A program made the translations under genes and the position numbers. The notes below the pieces were generated by a model. That model had not been told where the DNA came from. It did not search any database and saw only the letters and a list, made by a program, of their open reading frames with translations. Shown here one piece after another: positions 24,735 to 34,555 of a DNA stretch of 64,000 bases; position 1 is the stretch's first letter, and each line of letters starts with the position of its first letter. Source of the stretch: CALMEC01 sp963765105 (GTDB lineage Bacteria > Actinomycetota > Thermoleophilia > Miltoncostaeales > Miltoncostaeaceae); assembly GCA_963765105.1 (NCBI GenBank), contig CAVXUW010000002.1:806001-870000 (forward strand), written 5' to 3'.

Positions 24735-25387
24735 GTCGCCGCGTCGGTCAGTACCTGGTCGAGCATGGCGGGGGTGAGGCGGCCGGTGAACGTGTTTTGC
24801 TGGCTCGGGTGGTAGCTCCCGACGAGCGTCATGTCGCCGAGCGCTCCGGTCGCACCGTGTCCAAAGCGGGGCCACGGTCGTGGAGGGTCAACAACACGAA
24901 GCACAGCGGTCCAGGCAAGGGCGCCGAGTGCCAACACCACGCGTGTGCGGGGGCACAGCGCCAGTTCTCGTTCGAGGTACGGCCGGCACGTGCGTTGCTC
25001 GTCCGGAGTCGGTGCGTTGGCCGGTGGCGCACAACGCACCGCTGCGGTCATTCGACAGCCAATGAGGCGCAGACCGTCGTCATGTGAGACCGAGGTGGGC
25101 TGTGATGCCAGGCCAGCGCGATGCAGCGCGTCGACGAGGAAATCGGCGCTGCGATCACCGGTGAACACACGCCCCGTGCGGTTGGCGCCATGGGCGGCGG
25201 GGGCCAGCCCCACGATCACAAGCCACGGATCGGGATCGCCGAAACCGGGAATGGGTCGAGCCCAGTAGGTCTCGGCGCGGAACGACTTGCGCTTCTCCAC
25301 ACCCACGTGCTCACGCCACTCCACAAGACGCGGACAGGCGCGGCAGATAACGATCTCGGCGTCGAGCGCCGCCAGCGAGTCGTTCAC
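24725..25387 (-). CDS. Uracil-DNA glycosylase, family 5 (UDGb type)
   Basis: Removes uracil and other deaminated bases from DNA. The signature of family 5 is exact: VGLAPAAHGANRTGRVFTGD (about residues 59-78), where family 4 would have GEAPG. The late motif GSYHPSQQN is the second catalytic loop. Cysteines in ICRACPR (near residue 15-18) and in GCRMTAAVRCAPP can ligate the 4Fe-4S cluster of this group. GTG 25387 starts the protein right before the ICRACPR helix as in relatives; an in-frame TTG at 25432 would add 15 residues and overlap the divergent small gene. Confidence 0.9.
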   Translation of the reverse strand: MNDSLAALDAEIVICRACPRLVEWREHVGVEKRKSFRAETYWARPIPGFGDPDPWLVIVGLAPAAHGANRTGRVFTGDRSADFLVDALHRAGLASQPTSVSHDDGLRLIGCRMTAAVRCAPPANAPTPDEQRTCRPYLERELALCPRTRVVLALGALAWTAVLRVVDPPRPWPRFGHGATGALGDMTLVGSYHPSQQNTFTGRLTPAMLDQVLTDAATYR

Positions 25388-25414
25388 GGTCGTGACGCGA
25401 ACGGCGGGGTGACG

Positions 25415-25420
25415 TACTCT
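25415..25420 (+). promoter_or_regulatory. -10 element of the 25427 small gene
   Basis: TACTCT ends 6 nt before the ATG at 25427, the standard leaderless spacing in this window. Confidence 0.45.
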
Positions 25421-25426
25421 TGACCC

Positions 25427-25516
25427 ATGCAACCTGCATGGCGCGTCGCAATTCTCACCGGCCTGGCCGTTCTCATTCTCGGCGGCATCATCAGTGCCAT
25501 CGTCGTTGCTCTCTAG
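25427..25516 (+). CDS. 29-residue single-helix membrane peptide
   Basis: The peptide MQPAWRVAILTGLAVLILGG continues as IISAIVVAL and stops. It is almost entirely one transmembrane helix, with a Trp-Arg interface at the N-terminus. A TACTCT promoter element stands at leaderless distance. It sits alone between the start of the UDG gene (minus) and the end of the spermidine-synthase-like gene (minus). Function is unknown; it may be a small membrane-protein partner. Confidence 0.45.
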   Translation: MQPAWRVAILTGLAVLILGGIISAIVVAL

Positions 25517-25522
25517 CTGCTG

Positions 25523-27055
25523 TCACTCGGCGGCGTAACTGACGATGGAACGGTCGATGAGCCACTCCACCGGCGCCTGGTCGTCGGTGTAGATCGCTCC
25601 GCCTGTGAGGGCCGGTTCCAGGCGGCGCGCCTCCCGTTCGGCAAGCAATTGGACCTCGGGGGCAAGGTTGGCGGCGCCGTCGCGCATGCGTTGCGCCACG
25701 ATTGGGGTGTCGCTGGCGACGAGCATGGTGTTGAGACGAACGGTCGGGTCGCGTGAGACGTGGGGGAACGCCGTGCGCAGCGTTGCGGCCAGCACGCGTT
25801 CGAGGTCGGTGTTGTTCTCGGGATGCCCCACATTGATGATGAGCACGCCGCCCGGGGTGAGTCGTTTTCGTGCCAGCGCAAAAAATTCGCGGGTGGTGAG
25901 ATAGAACGGGATATAGGGCTGCCGATAGGCATCGACGACGATCACGTCGTAGCGGTTGTCGGTGGCACGCAGGAACGGTCGCGCATCCGCAGTGATGGCC
26001 GTAAAGCGTTCGTCGCTCAGGCCAAAGTACCGGCGACCCAATCGTGGAAGCTCGGCGTCAATGTCCACGCCGTCGACGGTGACGTCGGAAAAGAAGCGCG
26101 TGGCAGCGCGCGCCATTGTTCCCGCCGCGTTGCCCAAGATGGCGATGCGTTTCGGCGGCAGGCCACGGGTGGCAAGCGGCAACACGAGCGTGCTATCCCA
26201 GTAGTTGTCGGTCAAGACCGTGTTGGGACGGTAGAGGGAGTGGACGGCTTGCCCCTCGTTGAGCTCGAGCCGTCGCGAGCCGTCGTCCCGTTCGGTGATA
26301 CGGATGTACTGCTGGCGCGATTCTCTTTCCAAGATGACCCGCTCGCCCGGAACACGCGAGGTGCCCTTTGTGGACGTGCTGGGCAGGAACATCAGCGCCG
26401 CGATGGCGACCGGGACCCAGACGAACAGGTGGCGTCGCGCGATGCCAAAGGAGGCGATCACCGCGAGGGCCAAGGCGAACACCAGAAACGTGCGTCGCGT
26501 TCCAATTCCGGGCACAAGCACCAGCGCCGCCAGCAGCGTGCCCACCAAGCTGCCCGCAGTCGACACGGCGTAGAGACGGCCGGCAAGTGCTCCCGCCTGG
26601 CGTGGTTCGACGGTGTCGATGCCGATTCGCAGCGCCCATGGGGCCACCATCCCCAGCGCGAAAACGGGAACGGCCGCCAGCGCGAGGGTCCCGAGCAGCG
26701 ACCCCACAAACGCCCCTGCCGAGATCGAGTCCAGCGCGCGAACGCCGACGCTCAAGAGCGGCCTCGCCAGAAAGGGCACAGCGGCGGTCAGGACGGCCGC
26801 GATCATCACCACTGCGCACACGTCACTCATTCGGGGCCGGCGATCAGCGAGGCGCCCACCCACCCAGTACCCGATCGATAACGCTACGAGCACCACGCCA
26901 ATGGTGTTGGCCCACACCACCTCCGACGCTCCGAACGACGGCGCCAGAAGACGTACCACGGCGATCTCGATACCGAGCGCGGCGGCCCCCACCACGAACA
27001 CCAGCAGGGAGAGGGGCGGCAGGTGGCGCGCCGATGGTGAGTCGTCGGCGCTCAT
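25523..27055 (-). CDS. Membrane-fused spermidine-synthase-like methyltransferase-fold protein
   Basis: A 510-residue fusion. The first ~215 residues form about six to seven transmembrane helices (LSLLVFVVGAAALGIEIAVV, GVVLVALSIGYWVGGRLAD and others), and residues ~245-500 form a Rossmann domain of the polyamine synthase superfamily: QQYIRITERDDGSRRLELNEG, AILGNAAGTMARAATRFF, VDGVDIDAELPRLGRRYF, DVIVVDAYRQPYIPFYLTTREFF. In true spermidine synthases the DAYRQPYIPFYL position reads D(S)SDPxGPA; this difference is typical of the membrane-fused homologues whose reaction is unknown. Ten nt separate it from the upstream transaldolase gene, so they share a transcript. Confidence 0.82.
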   Translation of the reverse strand: MSADDSPSARHLPPLSLLVFVVGAAALGIEIAVVRLLAPSFGASEVVWANTIGVVLVALSIGYWVGGRLADRRPRMSDVCAVVMIAAVLTAAVPFLARPLLSVGVRALDSISAGAFVGSLLGTLALAAVPVFALGMVAPWALRIGIDTVEPRQAGALAGRLYAVSTAGSLVGTLLAALVLVPGIGTRRTFLVFALALAVIASFGIARRHLFVWVPVAIAALMFLPSTSTKGTSRVPGERVILERESRQQYIRITERDDGSRRLELNEGQAVHSLYRPNTVLTDNYWDSTLVLPLATRGLPPKRIAILGNAAGTMARAATRFFSDVTVDGVDIDAELPRLGRRYFGLSDERFTAITADARPFLRATDNRYDVIVVDAYRQPYIPFYLTTREFFALARKRLTPGGVLIINVGHPENNTDLERVLAATLRTAFPHVSRDPTVRLNTMLVASDTPIVAQRMRDGAANLAPEVQLLAEREARRLEPALTGGAIYTDDQAPVEWLIDRSIVSYAAE

Positions 27056-27065
27056 CGTCGCGGTG

Positions 27066-28166
27066 TCAGGCGGAGACGGCGGCGCAGCGCGTCACGATCC
27101 CCTGGATCAACTCGTGAAACGACGCCTCGAACTTCTCGACGCCCTCTTTCTCAAGCAGCGCGGTGACATCGTCGTAGTCCACACCTGCAGCCGTGAGGGC
27201 GCGGAGCAGGTCGGCGGCCTCATTGACGGCGGTCGCCAGGGTGGCCGCCGGCTCCCCATGGTCCTGGAACGCGCGGATCGTCTCCTCGGGCATCGTGTTC
27301 ACGGTGTCGGGGCCGATCAGCTCGGTCACATAAAGCGTGTCGGGGTAGGCGGGGTTCTTCGTTGAGGTCGATGCCCAGAGGCATCGTTGCGTGCGGGCGC
27401 CCTTGGCGGCGAGGGCCTCCCAGCGCTCACCGGAGAATAGGGCGTGGTACCGCGCGTACGCGAGCTTGGCATTGGCCACGGCCAGCTTTCCTTTGAGGTG
27501 ATCGTGGCCGCCGATCGCGTCGAGCCGTTTGTCAGCCTCGCTGTCGACGCGCGATACGAAAAAGCTTGCGACGCTGTGCACTGTTGACGGATCGCCACCA
27601 TCCTCAACGAGGCGCTCCAGGCCAGTGATGTAGGCGTCGGCCACCTGCTGGTAGCGCTCCAGCGAGAAGATCAGCGTGACGTTGATCGATTTGCCGCGCG
27701 CGATCATCTCCTCGATGGCCACAAGGCCAGGGGATGTCGCGGGGATCTTCACGAGCAAGTTGGGCCTGTTGATCTCCGTATGCAGGCGCATGCCCTCATC
27801 GAGGCTGGCCTGGAGGTCGAAGGCGTAGGTCGGGTCGACCTCCATGGAGACGTATCCGTCGGCCCCGCCGGTGGCCTCCCACACGGGCAGAAACAGGTCA
27901 CATGCGTCGGCAACATCGGCGGAGGCGAGCGCGATGAAGATCTCCTTGGGGTCGTCGGTGCGCGTAAGGACGTCGAGGAGTCGCTCGTCGTAGACGTCGC
28001 CCTCGGCCAGCGCCTTCTGGAAGATCGTTGGGTTGGATGTCACGCCAACCACGGCGTCGTCGCGGATCATGTCGGCCAGCTCACCGCTGTCGAGTAGCGA
28101 GCGCGACAGATAGTCCACCCAGACGCTTTGGCCCAGGGCAGAGAGACGGTGGAGGGGGGAGGCCAT
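27066..28166 (-). CDS. tal: Transaldolase
   Basis: Transfers a dihydroxyacetone unit between sugar phosphates in the non-oxidative pentose phosphate pathway. The 366-residue length and motifs match the actinobacterial long transaldolase: GVTSNPTIFQKAL at the N-terminus, EVDPTYAFDLQ, the Schiff-base lysine in NLLVKIPATSPG (Lys140), INVTLIFSLERY and VASFFVSRVDSEADKRLD. GGAAGGAA precedes the start. No transketolase or zwf is beside it, unlike the usual actinobacterial order; it is paired with the spermidine-synthase-like gene instead. Confidence 0.95.
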   Translation of the reverse strand: MASPLHRLSALGQSVWVDYLSRSLLDSGELADMIRDDAVVGVTSNPTIFQKALAEGDVYDERLLDVLTRTDDPKEIFIALASADVADACDLFLPVWEATGGADGYVSMEVDPTYAFDLQASLDEGMRLHTEINRPNLLVKIPATSPGLVAIEEMIARGKSINVTLIFSLERYQQVADAYITGLERLVEDGGDPSTVHSVASFFVSRVDSEADKRLDAIGGHDHLKGKLAVANAKLAYARYHALFSGERWEALAAKGARTQRCLWASTSTKNPAYPDTLYVTELIGPDTVNTMPEETIRAFQDHGEPAATLATAVNEAADLLRALTAAGVDYDDVTALLEKEGVEKFEASFHELIQGIVTRCAAVSA

Positions 28167-28311
28167 ACTGTTCCTTCCGATCGACGAGACAGCTCACAGG
28201 GTACCGCGTCGACGCTCGCGAAGGGCGCTCCAGTGGTTGGGTGTGCGATCCGGTTGGTTGAGAGGGCCAGGTTCGCCTTCTGTGTGAACCCAACCCCTCA
28301 TACCGCGGTTC

Positions 28312-28992
28312 TCACGCGCCGTTGGCGACGTCCTCAATCACGGCTTTGAGGGTCGCGAGATGCGCACGCCACCACGCCTTCATCTCCTCCGCGGAATCCG
28401 GGTCGGGAAGGCGTTCGTGGCTGACGGCCACGCGACTTTTCGCGTCGCTCACTTCGGTGAAGTAGACCACCAGTCGGGTGGAGCCATCTTCCCAGTCAAA
28501 CCGGGCACTGCGATGCGCGGTGCTCGTCCGGAGGGACAGCTCAGCGCCGGGGAGCCAACGCTCGCGTTCTGTCTCGTCGTGCCACGCGTCCCAGACCTGC
28601 TGGACGGGCCCGGCGATGGTCTTGGTGGCACTCACGGTCCAGCCGTCGGCATGCTGCCCGGGAGCTCGCAGGCCACGGGCGCGTTCGTAGCTGACGGTGA
28701 TGGCCTGCGCCCACCAGCCGTCAGTGTCGTGCTCATCGACCAACCACCGGGCGACCTCCGGGTGCGGTTTACGAACGGCACCCCACGTGTCGAGCATGGA
28801 GAACCATTCGTCCCACCCGCGTCCGGTTGCCGCAAGGACGGCTGTTTCGGAGGTGATCGGTGGGAACGCCTTCGCGGGCGTCTCCGGTCGGTCGCCGCTG
28901 GCAAGCAGCATGCGTCGGGCGGCGGTGTAGCTCTCTCCGGTCTTTTCCACCCGTGCGCGTACGCGGCGGCGGAAGGTCTTTTGCTGTGTCAT
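28312..28992 (-). CDS. DUF4287/SRPBCC-domain protein
   Basis: A 226-residue protein. The N-terminal part (MTQQKTFRRRVRARVEKTGE, SYTAARRMLL) is the short helical module frequently found before SRPBCC domains, and the region WDEWFSMLDTWGAVRKPHPEVARWL resembles DUF4287. The second half (about 125-226: WTVSATKTIAGPVQQVWDAW, WEDGSTRLVVYFTEV, ERLPDPDSAEEMKAWW) is an AHSA1/START-like lipid or ligand-binding fold. No enzymatic role is certain. Start at ATG 28992 has AAGGAG 6 nt upstream; the longer frame to 29217 has no support. Confidence 0.75.
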   Translation of the reverse strand: MTQQKTFRRRVRARVEKTGESYTAARRMLLASGDRPETPAKAFPPITSETAVLAATGRGWDEWFSMLDTWGAVRKPHPEVARWLVDEHDTDGWWAQAITVSYERARGLRAPGQHADGWTVSATKTIAGPVQQVWDAWHDETERERWLPGAELSLRTSTAHRSARFDWEDGSTRLVVYFTEVSDAKSRVAVSHERLPDPDSAEEMKAWWRAHLATLKAVIEDVANGA

Positions 28993-29243
28993 CGCTTTCT
29001 CCTTGCGCGGCGGACGGCGTCGGGATTCACGCTCCCGGGCCCCGCCAAACAAGGGCACAATGATGAGTCGTCCCGATGGCTCACGGCCACCTTTACCTCC
29101 CGGGTCCGGTGGCGTGAACACCGGTATGGAGGTCGGGCGCGGGACCGCGCCTCCGGCAACGTAATCGCGGTCTGATGCTGTTGTCAAGGGCTCGCCACGA
29201 CTTCCTGTTGCCGCCATCCACGGGCTTCGGCAGGCTTTCGCCT

Positions 29244-29444
29244 ATGGCGACGTCGGCACCACCACCCGCGAATTGGGAGAACCGTAACTTCGCCCGCGCC
29301 GAGGGACTCCACTACCTACGGCATGCGGATGCTTTGGCGCGCTGGCCCATCCTCGACGAGCAGTGGGCGCGTCAGATCGAAGCAAAGCGACTTGCGCTGC
29401 TCGCCCGTGGCGACATCACTTACTTGCACGGCGCAGGACGGTAA
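29244..29444 (+). CDS. Hypothetical protein, 66 aa
   Basis: A short soluble protein (MATSAPPPANWENRNFARAE, then a helical segment ALARWPILDEQWARQIEAKR). No recognised domain and no membrane segment. The coding pattern (G/C at third codon position) is like the neighbours. Neither a clear ribosome binding site nor a TAnnnT element at leaderless spacing is seen, so the start and even the gene are less certain. Confidence 0.45.
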   Translation: MATSAPPPANWENRNFARAEGLHYLRHADALARWPILDEQWARQIEAKRLALLARGDITYLHGAGR

Positions 29445-29470
29445 CGCGTCCACGACGTCGGAGTTCGCAG

Positions 29471-29476
29471 TAGGCT
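29471..29476 (+). promoter_or_regulatory. -10 element of the cystathionine beta-synthase gene
   Basis: TAGGCT ends 6 nt before the ATG at 29483. Confidence 0.5.
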
Positions 29477-29482
29477 GACGTT

Positions 29483-30871
29483 ATGCGCGAGTTTCCCACT
29501 GTGCTCGACTTGGTCGGCAACACGCCGATTGTCCGTCTGCCCGCGTTGCAGCCTGCCGGCGGTGCGCGCCTTCTGGCGAAGCTGGAGTACCTGAACCCGG
29601 GTGGCAGCATCAAGGACCGAATCGGCCTGCCCATGATCGAGGCCGCCGAGAAGGCGGGCCTCCTCAAACCCGGCGGGGTCATCGTCGAGCCCACCTCGGG
29701 CAACACCGGTGTGGGGCTTGCCATGGTCGCGGCACAGCGCGGGTACCGCTGCATCTTCGTGATGCCCGACAAGATGTCGCAGGAGAAGATCTCGTTGCTT
29801 CGTGCGTTCGGCGCCGAGGTGGTGGTGTGTCCCACCAACGTCGAGCCCGACGACCCGTCGAGCTACTACTCCACCTCACATCGTCTGGCAACGGAGACCC
29901 CGGGGGCGTTCAACCCGAACCAGTACCACAACCTCGTGAATCCCCAGACTCACTACGAGACCACTGGGCCGGAGATCTGGCAGCAGATGGGCGACGAGCT
30001 GGACGTGCTCGTCTTGGGCGTTGGCACCGGGGGAACGGTGAGCGGCGTGGGGCGGTATCTCAAGGAGCAGAATCCCGATCTGGAGATCGTCGGAGCCGAC
30101 CCCGAGGGGTCGATCTACACGACCGACGAGATCCGGCCGTACTTGGTCGAAGGGGTGGGCGAGGACTTCTGGCCCACCACGTTCAATCGCGACATTGTCG
30201 ACCGTTGGATTGTGGTGTCCGACCGGGATTCGTTCGCAACGACCGGGCTCATGGCCCGCAAGGAAGGAATCCTCGTCGGCGGATCGGCCGGCATGGCCCT
30301 TCACGCGGCCATCGCCGTTGCCGCAGAGTTGCCCCCAGAGAAGACCGTGATGGTGATTCTCCCCGACGGCGGCCGGCCATATCTGTCCAAGGTGTTCAAC
30401 AACGAGTGGCTGCGAGAGCACGGCATGCTCGACCGCCCTGCACCCACTGCGACGGTGGCCGACATTCTGCGGGCAAAGTCCCTGGAGGAGCCCGAGATTC
30501 CGAGCGTGGTGTCGGTGTCCAAAGACCAGCGCATCGGTGAGGTGATCGAGCTGTTCCAGAAGTACGGCATCTCCCAGATTCCCGTCATGGCCAACGGTGA
30601 CTGCTTCCCCTGCGGCCTCGACCAGATTCAGGGCTCGGTCCTCGAACGGCAACTGCTCGAGCGGGTGTTTCGCGAGGGTAAAGAAGCCCTCGATCTGCCG
30701 GTCAGCGAGGCCATGGCCGAACCGCTTGCGGTCGTCCGGGCCGAACAGCCGATCGACGAGATCTACGGCGAACTTCAGGCCCAGTCGGCTGTGGTCGTTG
30801 CCGAGGCGGGCAACGCGGCGGGTGTGTTGACCCGCACGGATCTTCTCGAGTTCCTGGCGCACCGCCGCTGA
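29483..30871 (+). CDS. cbs: Cystathionine beta-synthase
   Basis: Condenses homocysteine and serine to cystathionine (transsulfuration). The 462-residue protein has the PLP core with the Schiff-base lysine in NPGGSIKDRIG (about Lys44), PTSGNTGVGLAMV, the phosphate loop VGTGGTVSGVGRYL and ILPDGGRPYLSKVFN, followed by two CBS domains (about 330-462) seen as VVSVSKDQRIGEVIELFQKY and LAVVRAEQPIDEIYGELQ. The C-terminal CBS pair and the GADPEGS segment fit cystathionine beta-synthase rather than cysteine synthase. It lacks the heme-binding N-terminus of animal enzymes. The next gene starts inside its stop codon. Confidence 0.93.
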   Translation: MREFPTVLDLVGNTPIVRLPALQPAGGARLLAKLEYLNPGGSIKDRIGLPMIEAAEKAGLLKPGGVIVEPTSGNTGVGLAMVAAQRGYRCIFVMPDKMSQEKISLLRAFGAEVVVCPTNVEPDDPSSYYSTSHRLATETPGAFNPNQYHNLVNPQTHYETTGPEIWQQMGDELDVLVLGVGTGGTVSGVGRYLKEQNPDLEIVGADPEGSIYTTDEIRPYLVEGVGEDFWPTTFNRDIVDRWIVVSDRDSFATTGLMARKEGILVGGSAGMALHAAIAVAAELPPEKTVMVILPDGGRPYLSKVFNNEWLREHGMLDRPAPTATVADILRAKSLEEPEIPSVVSVSKDQRIGEVIELFQKYGISQIPVMANGDCFPCGLDQIQGSVLERQLLERVFREGKEALDLPVSEAMAEPLAVVRAEQPIDEIYGELQAQSAVVVAEAGNAAGVLTRTDLLEFLAHRR

Positions 30872-32019
30872 TGGAGTTCGAGACACGCGCCATCCACGCC
30901 GGGCAGGAGCCCGATCCGCTCACCGGGTCCGTCAACGTTCCGATCTACCAAACGTCCACGTATGCCCAGGATGGCGTGGGGGTGATGCGCGGCGGTCACG
31001 ACTACGCCCGCACGATCAACCCCACCCGCACCGCGCTCGAGGCGTGTCTGGCCTCGCTGGAAGAGGCCGAACACGGTGTGGCGTTCTCGTCGGGCATGGG
31101 CGCGATCGCTGCGCTCATGGAGCTCATCCCGCCCGGTGGTCGCACCGTCGCGATCAACGACGTCTACGGCGGCACCTATCGCCTGTTTTCGAAGATCCTC
31201 GAGCCGAAGGGCTACCGCTTTGCCTACGCCGATCTCGGCGATCCCGCAGTTGCCGCTGAGGCGCTGTCCGAGGCCACCGACCTGGTGTGGATCGAGACGC
31301 CGTCAAACCCGCTTCTGAAGATCGTCGACATACGTGAGATCGCCAAGCTGGCGCATGCCGCAGGGGCGCTGCTCGCGGTCGACAACACCTTCGCGAGTCC
31401 GTACCTGCAACAGCCGCTGGCTCAAGGCGCCGACTTTGTCGTTCACTCCACCACCAAGTACATCGGGGGACACTCCGACGTCGTTGGCGGTTTTGTCGGG
31501 ACACGGGACGCCGCAGCCGCCGAGCGTCTTCACTTCATGCAGAACGGAATGGGTGCTGTGCCCGCCCCGCTCGACTGTTTCCTCACGCTGCGGGGAGTGA
31601 AAACCCTGGCGGTGCGGATGGAGCGCCACTGTGAAAACGCGCGCACCATCGTGGAGCACCTCGTGACCCACCCGGCGGTGGCTCAAGTGTTCTACCCCGG
31701 TCTGCCCGCCCACCCGGGATACGAAGCTGCCGCCCGCCAGATGGCGGACTTCGGCGGAATGATCTCGTTCCGCGTGCACGGCGGCCGAGCGGCGGCCGAT
31801 GCGGCGCTCAGCCAGACCGGGCTGTGGACCCTTGGGGAGAGCTTGGGTGGGGTAGAAAGTCTGGTGGAACACCCGGGTGCGATGACACATGCCTCCCTTG
31901 CCGGTTCGGGCTTCGAAGTTCCCGACGACCTCGTTCGCCTCTCGGTCGGCATCGAAAGCGTCACCGACCTCCTGCGCGACCTGGACGTCATGCTTGAGCG
32001 GGCCGCCGCCACGACATGA
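30871..32019 (+). CDS. Cystathionine gamma-synthase/gamma-lyase
   Basis: A 382-residue Cys/Met-metabolism PLP enzyme. Motifs: RTINPTRTALEACLASLE, AFSSGMGAIAALMEL, YGGTYRLFSKIL, WIETPSNPLLKIVDI, VDNTFASPYLQQPL and the Schiff-base lysine in HSTTKYIGGHSDVVGG (about Lys196), and ending ESLGGVESLVEHPGAMTHAS. Its position directly after cystathionine beta-synthase, overlapping as TGATG, suggests reverse transsulfuration (gamma-lyase, giving cysteine); the sequence alone does not separate this from gamma-synthase. Confidence 0.9.
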   Translation: MEFETRAIHAGQEPDPLTGSVNVPIYQTSTYAQDGVGVMRGGHDYARTINPTRTALEACLASLEEAEHGVAFSSGMGAIAALMELIPPGGRTVAINDVYGGTYRLFSKILEPKGYRFAYADLGDPAVAAEALSEATDLVWIETPSNPLLKIVDIREIAKLAHAAGALLAVDNTFASPYLQQPLAQGADFVVHSTTKYIGGHSDVVGGFVGTRDAAAAERLHFMQNGMGAVPAPLDCFLTLRGVKTLAVRMERHCENARTIVEHLVTHPAVAQVFYPGLPAHPGYEAAARQMADFGGMISFRVHGGRAAADAALSQTGLWTLGESLGGVESLVEHPGAMTHASLAGSGFEVPDDLVRLSVGIESVTDLLRDLDVMLERAAATT

Positions 32020-32435
32020 GGCGCGCGCTGGGGGAGGGGTACGAACTCGACGACGACCGTGCCCGTATCGATCTCGACGTGGTGTGGCAGTACATCTCCA
32101 AGGACTCGTACTGGGGCCGGGGTCGTTCCCGCGAGACGATCCGTGCGGCGATTGATAGATCGTTCCGTCTGGTTGGCCTCTACCACGAGCAGCACCAGGT
32201 CGGGTTCGCCCGGGTCGTCTCCGACGGCCAGACTGCGGCCTACCTGTGCGACGTGTTCGTACTCGACGCACACCGCGGCCGCGGCTTGGGGGTGGCGGTC
32301 GTCCAGGAAGCCGTCGACGGTGCCGGGCTCGCCAACCTGAAGTGGATGCTTCACACGGCCGACGCCCATGACCTCTACCGGCAGCTCGGCTTCGGCACGC
32401 CGAACGGGACGGCCATGGAACGCCGGCCGAGATGA
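32016..32435 (+). CDS. GNAT-family N-acetyltransferase
   Basis: A 139-residue GNAT enzyme. The acetyl-CoA pyrophosphate loop is seen as LDAHRGRGLGVAVVQEAV, preceded by the beta strand core VGFARVVSDGQTAAYLCDVFV and followed by WMLHTADAHDLYRQLGF. The substrate is unknown; relatives of this size are often called small GNAT or amino-acid acetyltransferase-like. Its ATG overlaps the preceding stop by 4 nt, so it belongs to the cbs operon. Confidence 0.85.
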   Translation: MRRALGEGYELDDDRARIDLDVVWQYISKDSYWGRGRSRETIRAAIDRSFRLVGLYHEQHQVGFARVVSDGQTAAYLCDVFVLDAHRGRGLGVAVVQEAVDGAGLANLKWMLHTADAHDLYRQLGFGTPNGTAMERRPR

Positions 32436-32449
32436 TCCGTGCCGATGTG

Positions 32450-32455
32450 TAGCGT
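32450..32455 (+). promoter_or_regulatory. -10 element of hom
   Basis: TAGCGT ends 9 nt before the ATG at 32465. Confidence 0.4.
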
Positions 32456-32464
32456 TCCGCCGCA

Positions 32465-33787
<1,323 letters not shown>

Positions 33788-33794
33788 CGACCTC

Positions 33795-34223
33795 CTACCG
33801 GGTGAGTGGGTCGAGAACCTCCGGCGCATCCGGGGGGTAAACCCGAAGGTCCGGTACATCGAAGAGCGCGCGATCGGCCGTCACGAGGGGGGTTTGGAAG
33901 TGCATCGACGTTGCGGCGATCACGGCGTCGTTGATCATCAAGCGCTCGTGTTTGACGTAGAGATCGAGCGCCTGCCGCCTGACGTCGGCGTCACACGTTA
34001 TGACCTCGGTCACCCACCCCAGCAGCGAGTTCATGAGGGCTGCTGTGTCAGAGCGTGTGCGCCGGCGTGAGGTCGCATGAACGAACTCACTCACTGAGAT
34101 ATCGGCAATCGCTGCGGTGATCGTGGCCGCACCGACAGCCGAGACGATGGCGTTGCACGGGATCTTCAATGGGTGGTCTCCGCCGATTGCGTAGAGCAGC
34201 ACGTTGGTGTCGAGCAGGATCAC
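33795..34223 (-). CDS. PIN-domain toxin, VapC-like
   Basis: A 142-residue PIN-domain ribonuclease. The acidic metal-binding residues can be placed: Asp in MILLDTNVLLYAI, Glu in ISVSEFVHATS, Asp in LMINDAVIAATSMH and Asp in LVTADRALFDVPDL. The protein is expected to cleave RNA, often tRNA, when not held by its antitoxin. It starts at GTG inside the stop of the upstream antitoxin gene (GTGA, 4-nt overlap), the usual vapBC coupling. Confidence 0.85.
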   Translation of the reverse strand: MILLDTNVLLYAIGGDHPLKIPCNAIVSAVGAATITAAIADISVSEFVHATSRRRTRSDTAALMNSLLGWVTEVITCDADVRRQALDLYVKHERLMINDAVIAATSMHFQTPLVTADRALFDVPDLRVYPPDAPEVLDPLTR

Positions 34224-34465
34224 GGGAGGTCGTACATCGCGTCGAGCTCGGCTTCAAGATCGTCTGGGTCGGCCGGAAGGTCGAGTGCGGGGGCGGAGAG
34301 AAACCGTGCGGCCGCTTCGGCTCGGCGCTCGCGGTCTGGGTCGCAGACGGCGTCGATGCCACGCCGAACGATCTCGCCGACCGAGACCCCGGTGCGTAAC
34401 GCTGTTCGTTCGAGTTGTTCGTACTGTGACGGTTCGATGAGAACTTGAAGGCGCCGTGTAAGCAT
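34220..34465 (-). CDS. Antitoxin with ribbon-helix-helix domain, VapB-like
   Basis: An 81-residue protein. The N-terminal ribbon-helix-helix is visible as RRLQVLIEPSQYEQLERTAL followed by RTGVSVGEIVRRGIDAVC, and the acidic C-terminal tail (LDLPADPDDLEAELDAMYDLP) is the likely toxin-wrapping segment. ATG 34465 is preferred over ATG 34471 because a TAATCT element ends 7 nt before it. The product probably represses its own promoter. Confidence 0.8.
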   Translation of the reverse strand: MLTRRLQVLIEPSQYEQLERTALRTGVSVGEIVRRGIDAVCDPDRERRAEAAARFLSAPALDLPADPDDLEAELDAMYDLP

Positions 34466-34472
34466 GAGCATG

Positions 34473-34478
34473 AGATTA
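34473..34478 (-). promoter_or_regulatory. -10 element of the vapBC-like module
   Basis: On the minus strand TAATCT ends 7 nt before ATG 34465. The plus strand here reads AGATTA. The lysA promoter lies only about 60 nt away on the other strand. Confidence 0.45.
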
Positions 34479-34539
34479 GCATGTATCCGAGTTTCGACAT
34501 GTTCGGAATTCCGGGAATGGCTGAATCAGCTGGATCTGG

Positions 34540-34545
34540 TACCGT
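34540..34545 (+). promoter_or_regulatory. -10 element of lysA-thrC-thrB
   Basis: TACCGT ends 10 nt before the ATG at 34556. Confidence 0.4.
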
Positions 34546-34555
34546 CCCGCGGCCG

